The translations under genes were made by a program, and so were the position numbers. The notes under the pieces are model-generated. The model was not told the origin of the DNA, ran no database searches, and was given only the letters and a program-made list of their open reading frames with translations. From a bacterium (lineage in GTDB: Bacteria; Campylobacterota; Campylobacteria; Campylobacterales; Sulfurimonadaceae): DNA of 64,000 nucleotides. This document shows positions 53,469-61,240 of the stretch, piece after piece (position 1 is the first letter of the stretch; each line of letters starts with the position of its first letter). The stretch lies in assembly GCA_018825665.1 (NCBI GenBank), contig JAHJEG010000018.1, positions 21,832 through 85,831 on the forward strand, read 5' to 3'.

Positions 53469-53493
53469 ACTTATCCACATAAGGTGGATAAGT
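53469..53493 (-). terminator. Hairpin terminator after gltBD
   Basis: ACTTATCCAC and GTGGATAAGT form a perfect 10-bp stem with a five-base loop, nine bases after the gltD stop. It separates gltBD from accD, which is transcribed in the same direction. The rest of the 53381-53502 gap is A+T-rich. Confidence 0.7.
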
Positions 53494-53502
53494 TTATATG
53501 AT

Positions 53503-54888
53503 TTACTTAAGTAATGAATTCGCTATATTTCTAGCCGCTTCACGGCCGTCATACGCTGCTGTCACAACCAAATCGGCACCTCTGAAACAGTCTCCTCCGG
53601 CATAAATACCCGAAGTTGTTGTTTCATGAGTCTCCTCATTGATTATAATCCCGCCCCATTTATTTGTCTCGATTCCGTTTTCAGCCAAAAAGGAAGGAAC
53701 ATCATTGTCAAAACCCAAAGACATAATAATAACATCGGCATTCACTCTCGAATCACTGCCCTTAACTTCTTCCATTTTTTGGCGTCCGCTCTCATCTTTG
53801 GCGCCCAAGGTAGTCTTAATGATTTGAACGCTTACAGCTTTTCCCGCTTCATTGAGGATTATCTCTTTAGGAGCTGCAAAAAAAGTAAAGTCTACACCCT
53901 CTTCCATTGCATTTTTATACTCTTTTTGACTTCCCGGCATATTGTGGGCATCACGACGGTACAAACAAGTCACACTTCTTGCGCCTTCTCTTTTGGCAGT
54001 TCTTAGACAATCCATAGCAGTATCACCGCCACCGATTACGACTACGTTTAAATCTTTAAAATCAAATTTTTTCTCGTAAGACAATTTGAAATTTTTTCTT
54101 TGAATGTTAGTCAAATAGTCCATTGCAGCATATACGTTTGGAGCATTTTCACCTGAAAGTGAAGCTTTTTTGGCTTTTGTCGCTCCTATACCTATAAATA
54201 TAGCATCATGGGAATCTGCAATCTCTTCAAAGGCTATATCTTTTCCAACTGTACAATTTAAAACTAGATTAAGACCGGCATCCACAAGAAAATCGATTCT
54301 TCTTTCAACTATCTTTTTATCAAGTTTGAAATTTGGAATACCATAAGTCAAAAGTCCGCCTGCACGATCACTTCTCTCATACATAGTTACGGCAATACCT
54401 GAACGAAGAAGGTATGTAGCAGCGGAGAGTCCAGCCGGACCGCTTCCAATTATTGCTACTTTTTTATCCGTAGTGATTCCGGGAAACTCAGGTCTTAGAC
54501 CTTGTCTGAATCCCTCTTCTGTGATGTGTGTCTCAACAGAGCCTATAGTTATAGCTCCATGCCCGTCATTTAAAGTACAGTCACCTTCACAAAGCTTATC
54601 GTGAGGACAAACCCTGCCCATAACTTCAGGAAAGGGTGAAGGTTCATTTGAAAGCTTAAAGGCCAATTCCAAATCTTTTTCACTTATAGATTTGAGCCAC
54701 TGAGGAATATAGTTGTGAAGAGGACATTTGTTTAAACAAAACGGGTCTCCGCATTGAATACATCTGTCACTCTGTGTCGCAGCTTCAGCTACATTAAATA
54801 CCTCATAAATCTCACCAAAATCTTTTGTTCTCTCTATAACCAATCTTTTTGAAGGTTCAATTCTTTCAGTCGTTAAAAATTCTCTCAT
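53503..54888 (-). CDS. gltD: Glutamate synthase small subunit
   Basis: Passes electrons from NADPH through FAD and iron-sulfur clusters to GltB. 461 residues. Two cysteine groups near the N-terminus, CIQCGDPFCLNKCP and CPHDKLCEGDC, bind [4Fe-4S] clusters; FAD site IGSGPAGLSAATYL and NAD(P) site VIGGGDTAMDCLRTA follow. Full length. It follows gltB by two bases and is translated with it. Confidence 0.96.
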   Translation of the reverse strand: MREFLTTERIEPSKRLVIERTKDFGEIYEVFNVAEAATQSDRCIQCGDPFCLNKCPLHNYIPQWLKSISEKDLELAFKLSNEPSPFPEVMGRVCPHDKLCEGDCTLNDGHGAITIGSVETHITEEGFRQGLRPEFPGITTDKKVAIIGSGPAGLSAATYLLRSGIAVTMYERSDRAGGLLTYGIPNFKLDKKIVERRIDFLVDAGLNLVLNCTVGKDIAFEEIADSHDAIFIGIGATKAKKASLSGENAPNVYAAMDYLTNIQRKNFKLSYEKKFDFKDLNVVVIGGGDTAMDCLRTAKREGARSVTCLYRRDAHNMPGSQKEYKNAMEEGVDFTFFAAPKEIILNEAGKAVSVQIIKTTLGAKDESGRQKMEEVKGSDSRVNADVIIMSLGFDNDVPSFLAENGIETNKWGGIIINEETHETTTSGIYAGGDCFRGADLVVTAAYDGREAARNIANSLLK

Positions 54889-54890
54889 AA

Positions 54891-57800
54891 TTAGTCTCCG
54901 TTCTCTAGGTTAAGAGGTAGTTTAGTTAAGTTTTTAGGGCGAATCAACCAGAAGTTTCTCACCTCTACTCTAAAGTTGTCAAGTAGTTCTTTTGCTTTTT
55001 TACTCTCTGTTTCAACCACATAATCTTTTAATAGTCTTTTCAATAAATGTCTTGCATCGGCACCTTCATCAGTATCAATACGAACAGCTTCAACCAGCTC
55101 ACGGTTTACATTTTCGACAAAGCTGTGGTCTGCATCATAAACAAAAGCGACACCGCCCGTCATACCCGCACCGAAATTTATCCCCGTACGTCCAAGTATA
55201 GCGACAATACCGCCAGTCATATATTCACAGGCATTATCCCCTGAACCTTCAACAATCGCCAAGGCACCTGAATTACGAACAGCAAACCTTTCGCCCACTG
55301 AACCTGAAATATAGAGCTTACCGCCGGTTGCACCATAGAGACATGTGTTTCCACCCGCGCTGAAATCTTCACCTTCATTTTTTGAAGTGATTATGATTCT
55401 GCCGCCATGCATCCCTTTACCGATATAGTCGTTTGCCACACCGTCCAAATAAATAGAGACTCCAGGTATCAAAAATGCACCAAGTGCCTGTCCGGCGATA
55501 CCGGATAAATTTATTTTAATCGTATCCGCTTTGAGTCCGCTGTCACCGTAATACTGAGCTATCTCTCCACTGATTAACGCACCGAAACTTCTATTGAGAT
55601 TGGTAATCTCTCTTGTTATGCGTATTGGCTGATCAGGATGCTTAATGGCACCCATTGCTTCTTTTAGCACATCATGTTCAAACTCATTGCTGTCAAAAGG
55701 AGGATTTGATTTTTGTTGATGTGTATTTACACCCGGCTCCTGATGCAAAACTGCACTAAAATCGAATTTTTTTGCAAAAGGATCTTCTACAACTTTTAGA
55801 AGATCAACACGTCCTACCATCTCTTCCATCGTTTTGAAACCCAGTTCAGCCATAATAGAACGCACATCTTCTGCCAACAGAGTAAAAAAGTTAATAACCT
55901 GATCCACATGCCCTTTGAAAAAATCCTGGCGAAGTTTTTCATTTTGGGTTGCGATACCTACGGAACATTTATTTACATGACAGATTCTAAGCATTTTACA
56001 CCCGACGATAGTAAGTACCCCTGTTCCAAATGCATAAGATTCAGCGCCTAAAAGTGCGGCTTTAACCACATCCAGACCTGTTTTCAAGCCTCCGTCTGCC
56101 TGAACTTCAACAAGACCTCTGAGATTATTTGCTTTGAGGGCATTATGCGCCTCAGACAAACCTAGTTCCCATGGATTTCCTGCAAACTTAATGGATGTAA
56201 GCGGAGCGGCACCCGTGCCGCCGTCACCACCCGAGATAATGATTTTGTCGGCATAAGCTTTTGCAACACCCGCAGCAATTGTACCAACACCGATTGTTGA
56301 TACCAGTTTAACAGCGACTCTTGCTGTTGGATTCACCTGCTTCATGTCAAAGATAAGCTGAGCTAAATCTTCGATAGAATAAATATCATGGTGCGGCGGT
56401 GGCGAGATGAGTGTAACGCCTGGAACCGTATGACGGAGCTTCCCGATAAGCGGAGTTACCTTATGTCCAGGTAACTGACCCCCTTCACCCGGTTTAGCAC
56501 CTTGAGCAACTTTAATCTGAATCTCTTCTGCACTTCTAAGATAAGCAGGAGTAACACCAAAACGTCCAGACGCCACCTGCTTGATTTTTGAATTTCTTTC
56601 AGTTCCAAAACGGGCAACATCTTCTCCCCCTTCTCCGGAGTTTGACTGACCGCCAATTCTGTTCATCGCTATTGCCAGAGTCTCATGAGCTTCCGGAGAT
56701 ATAGAACCAAGACTCATTGCAGCTGATGCGAATCGTTTGAAAATCATCTCTTTTGATTCAACTTCTGAAATATCCACAGGTTTTCTGTCAGATTTAATTT
56801 CAAAGAAATCACGGATAAACTTCAGACCCCTTTTGTTTACCAGATTCTTTAAGGTATCGTAATCTTTTTTCGCTCCGCTCTCAGCAACCGCATGAATTGC
56901 ATGGATAACCGCCGGACCGAAATCGTGATGCTCCTGGCCATTATAGAATTTGTAAAATCCTCCAATATTTAATGGAAATATTTTATTGAATCCATTTTCA
57001 TTAAATGCCTCTTTATGATATCTGCTGATTCTTTCATCTATATCGGTATATCCAAGTCCGCTGAGTGCGCAATTGGAACTCTCAAAACAGTCTTCGACTA
57101 TTTCATGGTTCAGACCCATAACATCAAATAAACCGGCATTGCGATACGAAGCTATCGTGGCGATACCCATTTTAGACATAATTTTCAAAAGCCCGCTATT
57201 TAAAGCAAGGTGAACAGATTTAAGCGCCTCGTGGCAATCTATATTGATAACCTTGGATTTTTCCAACTGGTCTACAACCGTAGCAAAAAGAAGATTTGGA
57301 TAGATCGCGCTGGCACCGTATCCGATTAAAACAGCTGCACCGTGAGAGTCAACAACCTCACCTGTTACCGCAATCATAGAAACCAAATGGCGAATTTTCT
57401 CTTTTAACAAAGCGATGTTTAAACGGCCCACGACCAAAGCCATAGGTATTATTTTATTCTTTTGGCTAAACTCGTAATCATCCAGAATTACAATTCTTGT
57501 ATTTTCATTTTTTACAGAATCAATAACTTTGGCCACAAGAGCATCCAGTGAAGTCTTTAAATCACCCTGGTATGCTGTTGAAAATGTTTTATTGTGGTAA
57601 AAAGCCTGATAACGAGGAGATTTCTGATCTCCGAATGATTTGAGAACATCAAGTTTTTCACTCGTAATAATCGGTGAAATTGATTTTAAACGATGTGCAT
57701 GCGTTGGAATCTCATCAAGTATATTATGGATTTCACCAAAGCCCGTATTTAAGCTCATAACCACTTTTTCACGAATAGGGTCTATCGGAGGATTTGTTAC

Positions 57801-59330
57801 CTGGGCAAATTTTTGTTTAAAATAATCAGAAAAATTTCTCTGCTTGCTTGAAAATGCTGCCAAAGGTGTATCATCACCCATAGAACCGACAGCCTCTTTA
57901 CCCTCTTTTAGCATAGGCTCTATCACCTGCTCTACCACTTCTTGCGTTATATTGAAAAATCTTTGTCTTTTTACAAAGTTTTCTTTGTTAAAATCGCATT
58001 GGGCTATATACTGCTCTTCAACATGCTCCTGAAGATAAATCATATGCTCGTTCAGCCATTTCATATACGGGTTTGAACTTTTGAGATAATTGTCTATCTG
58101 ATCATTTTTAAGAAGCTTTCCGAACTTAAGATCAAGCCCCAACATCTCGCCTGATTGCAGACGTCCTCTTTCTTTAATATCTTCTTCTGCGATATCAACA
58201 ACGCCGTATTCACTTGCGATTAGAAGATTATCATCTTTTGTAACTATATATTTAGAAGGACGAAGACCATTTCTGTCAAGCACACAACCGATATAGCGAC
58301 CATCCGTTACAGAAAATGCAGCCGGTCCGTCCCAAGCTTCAAAAACAGTAGAATGGAATTCATAAAATGCTCTAAGCTCAGGATCCATATGCGGAGCGTT
58401 TTGCCAGGCTGATGGAATAACCGCACGAACCGCTTTGAAAAAATCCATACCGTTTACGATTAAAAATTCAAAAAAGTTGTCCGCACTGGCACTGTCGGAG
58501 GAGTTTAGCTGTAAAATTGGAAGGATTCTTTGAATCTCTTCGGCTGTAAAAACTTCACTTTTGATAGATTCAGACTTGATTGCAACATTAAATCTGTTAC
58601 CTTCAACCGAGTTAATCTCACCGTTATGTGCAACAGCGCGAAATGGCTGAGCCAGTCTCCACTCAGGAAGCGTATTCGTTGAAAATCTTTGGTGAAAGAG
58701 TGAAAAAGATATTTTGAAGTTCTCTTTTTGAAGGTCTTTATAAAACTCTTTAATATGCGTAGGCATAACAAGCCCTTTATAAGAAAGGACTTTGGAACTC
58801 ATGGACGCTATGTAAAAATCTCTGTCATCTACTAGTTTGTGTTCGCACTCTTTTCTGCTTAGGTACAAAAGCGCATCAAATCTGTTTGTTGCCATAATGG
58901 AATTGGGAGTAATAAAAAGCTGAACTATATTCGGTAAAGAAGCCAAAGCCTGATCCCCCAGAGCATTCGTATCCACCGGAACATCACGTGTCAATACAAT
59001 CTTCAGATCATTATTCGTACAAATCTTCTCAACAACTTTCAAATGGTCTCTGTTTTTTGTAAAAATAGACGCTACGGCGAATTGCTTAGGTAATTCAACG
59101 CCGCTCTTTGACGACTCACTGCGAATAAACTCTTCAGGCATAGAAAGCAATAATCCGCTTCCGTCTCCGGTCTTCCCATCAGCTGCTACCGCACCGCGGT
59201 GCATCATTCTCTCAAGTGCAGTAACTGCGTCATCCAAAACTTTGTGAGAAGCTTTGTTTTTTATATTGGCAACAAGACCAAATCCGCAGTTATCCTTAAA
59301 CGATCTTAATAAATCATAATGTTCAACCAT
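54891..59330 (-). CDS. gltB: Glutamate synthase large subunit
   Basis: Makes two glutamates from glutamine and 2-oxoglutarate. 1479 residues. The N-terminal amidotransferase begins at C15 (KDN-CGFG), so the first 14 residues are a propeptide to be removed. After it come a central domain, the FMN-binding barrel (AAPLTSIKFAGNPWELGL), the [3Fe-4S] site CKMLRICHVNKC and the C-terminal glutamate synthase beta-helix (GKGMHGGRI repeats). A one-mismatch 11-mer (55912-55922) encodes GHVDQ. GGGAG precedes the ATG. Confidence 0.97.
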   Translation of the reverse strand: MVEHYDLLRSFKDNCGFGLVANIKNKASHKVLDDAVTALERMMHRGAVAADGKTGDGSGLLLSMPEEFIRSESSKSGVELPKQFAVASIFTKNRDHLKVVEKICTNNDLKIVLTRDVPVDTNALGDQALASLPNIVQLFITPNSIMATNRFDALLYLSRKECEHKLVDDRDFYIASMSSKVLSYKGLVMPTHIKEFYKDLQKENFKISFSLFHQRFSTNTLPEWRLAQPFRAVAHNGEINSVEGNRFNVAIKSESIKSEVFTAEEIQRILPILQLNSSDSASADNFFEFLIVNGMDFFKAVRAVIPSAWQNAPHMDPELRAFYEFHSTVFEAWDGPAAFSVTDGRYIGCVLDRNGLRPSKYIVTKDDNLLIASEYGVVDIAEEDIKERGRLQSGEMLGLDLKFGKLLKNDQIDNYLKSSNPYMKWLNEHMIYLQEHVEEQYIAQCDFNKENFVKRQRFFNITQEVVEQVIEPMLKEGKEAVGSMGDDTPLAAFSSKQRNFSDYFKQKFAQVTNPPIDPIREKVVMSLNTGFGEIHNILDEIPTHAHRLKSISPIITSEKLDVLKSFGDQKSPRYQAFYHNKTFSTAYQGDLKTSLDALVAKVIDSVKNENTRIVILDDYEFSQKNKIIPMALVVGRLNIALLKEKIRHLVSMIAVTGEVVDSHGAAVLIGYGASAIYPNLLFATVVDQLEKSKVINIDCHEALKSVHLALNSGLLKIMSKMGIATIASYRNAGLFDVMGLNHEIVEDCFESSNCALSGLGYTDIDERISRYHKEAFNENGFNKIFPLNIGGFYKFYNGQEHHDFGPAVIHAIHAVAESGAKKDYDTLKNLVNKRGLKFIRDFFEIKSDRKPVDISEVESKEMIFKRFASAAMSLGSISPEAHETLAIAMNRIGGQSNSGEGGEDVARFGTERNSKIKQVASGRFGVTPAYLRSAEEIQIKVAQGAKPGEGGQLPGHKVTPLIGKLRHTVPGVTLISPPPHHDIYSIEDLAQLIFDMKQVNPTARVAVKLVSTIGVGTIAAGVAKAYADKIIISGGDGGTGAAPLTSIKFAGNPWELGLSEAHNALKANNLRGLVEVQADGGLKTGLDVVKAALLGAESYAFGTGVLTIVGCKMLRICHVNKCSVGIATQNEKLRQDFFKGHVDQVINFFTLLAEDVRSIMAELGFKTMEEMVGRVDLLKVVEDPFAKKFDFSAVLHQEPGVNTHQQKSNPPFDSNEFEHDVLKEAMGAIKHPDQPIRITREITNLNRSFGALISGEIAQYYGDSGLKADTIKINLSGIAGQALGAFLIPGVSIYLDGVANDYIGKGMHGGRIIITSKNEGEDFSAGGNTCLYGATGGKLYISGSVGERFAVRNSGALAIVEGSGDNACEYMTGGIVAILGRTGINFGAGMTGGVAFVYDADHSFVENVNRELVEAVRIDTDEGADARHLLKRLLKDYVVETESKKAKELLDNFRVEVRNFWLIRPKNLTKLPLNLENGD

Positions 59331-59421
59331 TATTAACTCCCAAATTTAGTAAATTTATTGAAATTTTCTATAAATTTAATCTCTTTTTAAAGAAACTTAG
59401 TCTATTTAGAGACAAAGTGGT

Positions 59422-59433
59422 ATAGTATACTAT
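59422..59433. promoter_or_regulatory. Palindrome ATAGTATACTAT between gltB and recO
   Basis: A perfect 12-base palindrome in the 188-base divergent gap (59331-59518). The recO -10 box TATAAT is at 59451-59456. The palindrome could bind a dimeric regulator of gltBD; a nitrogen-control role is a guess. Confidence 0.4.
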
Positions 59434-59518
59434 TTAAAGGATTAAAAAAGTATAATACTGCATAAAAAATTTTAATTGAATTTCACTTTGTGTATTTAGG
59501 AAGCAGGTAGAATAAAAA

Positions 59519-60136
59519 ATGCAAGGCTACATAATCAATCTTAACAAAGTAAAAGATGAAGATTTAATTGTCACAATAATATCAGGAGACAGCTTAGATA
59601 CACTTTATAGGTTTTATGGAGCAAGGCACGGTGTTATCAATCTCGGCTTTAAGATAGACTACGAGAGAGACCCCTCTTCAAAATCAAATATATCAAGACT
59701 CAAAGATGTTATACATATAGGGTATAAGTGGATAAACGACTACAGACTGTTAAGATTATGGCAGGATTTTTTGGCGCTTTTTTACAGCCACCTCAAAGAT
59801 GCTCAAGAGCTGGAGAGTTTTTACTTTAATCTGATTGACAATGCCTCAATACAATGGAACAAACAAAATCCAAAAAGAGTTGCGATAGAATCCTATGTAA
59901 GATTGTTGGAATATGAAGGCAGACTTCATAAAGAGTTCAACTGCTTTTTATGCTCACAAACCATTCACGGTGACGTTTCACTTATAAGAGCCTACCTGCC
60001 TACACATCATGAATGCACGCATACTCTGAGCATAAGACAATCCTCTCTGCATGAACTGTTTGTAAATAAATCAACTCTTTTTATGAGCGACAAAGAGGTA
60101 GAGAGACTTTGGTATATTTTATTGGAAGGACTGTAA
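59519..60136 (+). CDS. recO: Recombination mediator RecO (short epsilon type)
   Basis: Helps load RecA in the RecFOR route. 205 residues against about 240 in E. coli. N-terminal OB-fold region (MQGYIINLNKVKDEDLIVTI), a helical middle and a C-terminal zinc-like site C..C..H..C (CFLCSQTIHGDV ... HHECTH). Similar short RecO proteins occur in Campylobacter and Helicobacter. The match is modest. Confidence 0.75.
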   Translation: MQGYIINLNKVKDEDLIVTIISGDSLDTLYRFYGARHGVINLGFKIDYERDPSSKSNISRLKDVIHIGYKWINDYRLLRLWQDFLALFYSHLKDAQELESFYFNLIDNASIQWNKQNPKRVAIESYVRLLEYEGRLHKEFNCFLCSQTIHGDVSLIRAYLPTHHECTHTLSIRQSSLHELFVNKSTLFMSDKEVERLWYILLEGL

Positions 60137-60198
60137 GTTTTAGTATAATTATCCGTATACATAAATGTAAGAAATAAAAAAAAGAGGTTGTTCATGCG

Positions 60199-61239
60199 AT
60201 GTATCTAGTGTATTTTGGGTTTTTACTCTCTTTTTTCATTCATGCACCTCTCAATGCTGATGCAAATACAACTCTTCCCGCAACAGAAGGGTATATAGAT
60301 AAAACCCATAAGGTTGTTTCGAAAAAAATAGTCACTATATCTGAAAATATAGATACCAGGCTCAGCAGATTTTTTGAAAGTTCCGATGATAATGAAACAT
60401 TAGAGAAGGACGAGCAGACGGTAGATTCTTTCTTTCAAAATACGAAGTTTATTGAAGAAACGGATGAAACCTATGTCAGTGTGAGATTTGACTCATTCTT
60501 TCAATCCAAAGAACCTGCCCAGTATAATGCCAGGGTCAATGCCCAGATTCCGCTGGTTCGAAGTCAAAGAAACCTTAATATATTCGTTAAAAGTTTCAAT
60601 AACGAAATAACAGACAATCTTGAACCCAAAGATACCCAGAATACAGAATACCAGCCGATGATCGGTCTGAACTATTTCATGCCGATATATGAAAATATTA
60701 AATCAAAATATTCCATTGCCGCATACGGCCTCAATCCATTGATTCAAGCCAGATACGGAATTGAATTTCCTCTTGGCATGTGGAAACTTGAGCCTACCCA
60801 AACTTTCAGGTACTCACTAAACGACAGATTTGAAGAAGAAAGCAATATATATCTGGATAAACAGATAAATAAATTTAAGCTTTTCAGGGTCGTACTTCAC
60901 CGCAAGACAAAAGAAGATATGCCAGGGGTAAACTATGCTCTCTCCCTGCAATATTATTTTTCGCACAAAAAAAACACAGGACTCAGTATTTCCCAATCGT
61001 TTTTAGGAAATACGGAATATGAATTTCTTGAAAAAGATTCCCTGGGGGTAGAACAAACAAAAAGGTTTGGAGGAATAAACAATTATGCGACCTCCATCAG
61101 CTGGCGTAAGAATATTTACAGAGAATGGCTTTTTTACCAGGTCTCTCCCGGGATAAACTACCATAAGCAATACGATTACGAACCCAACTATACTCTGATA
61201 TTTTTATTTGACCTCTATTTTGGAAGATTGAAATATTGA
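60199..61239 (+). CDS. Outer-membrane beta-barrel protein of unknown function
   Basis: 346 residues. A signal peptide (MYLVYFGFLLSFFIHAPLNADA) is followed by a short helical, charged region (about 25-90) and about ten to twelve amphipathic strands with aromatic girdles (YFMPIYENIKSKYSIAAYG, YALSLQYYFSHKKNTGLSI, LFYQVSPGINYHKQY), ending in LFDLYFGRLKY, a barrel-type end with a terminal aromatic. Function unknown. The ribosome binding site AGAGG is better placed for an ATG at 60194 that stops after four codons than for this start. An exact 11-mer (60775-60785) encodes GMWKL. Confidence 0.72.
   Translation: MYLVYFGFLLSFFIHAPLNADANTTLPATEGYIDKTHKVVSKKIVTISENIDTRLSRFFESSDDNETLEKDEQTVDSFFQNTKFIEETDETYVSVRFDSFFQSKEPAQYNARVNAQIPLVRSQRNLNIFVKSFNNEITDNLEPKDTQNTEYQPMIGLNYFMPIYENIKSKYSIAAYGLNPLIQARYGIEFPLGMWKLEPTQTFRYSLNDRFEEESNIYLDKQINKFKLFRVVLHRKTKEDMPGVNYALSLQYYFSHKKNTGLSISQSFLGNTEYEFLEKDSLGVEQTKRFGGINNYATSISWRKNIYREWLFYQVSPGINYHKQYDYEPNYTLIFLFDLYFGRLKY
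60775..60785 (+). repeat. Dispersed 11-mer, exact copy
   Basis: GGCATGTGGAA inside the outer-membrane barrel gene. Confidence 0.8.
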
Positions 61240-61240
61240 T

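Noticed and set aside
53471..53479. TTATCCACA, an exact match to the E. coli DnaA box, with a near match on the other strand
   Set aside because: Both are arms of the hairpin terminator after gltD. There is no cluster of boxes, A+T-rich unwinding element or dnaA nearby, and Campylobacterota DnaA boxes differ from this consensus.
4042..60785. The dispersed 11-mer as a Chi site or FtsK-orienting sequence
   Set aside because: Exact copies read 6 forward and 10 reverse with no blocks of one direction, and some form inverted pairs; Chi and KOPS are strongly strand-biased. Whole-genome counts would settle it.
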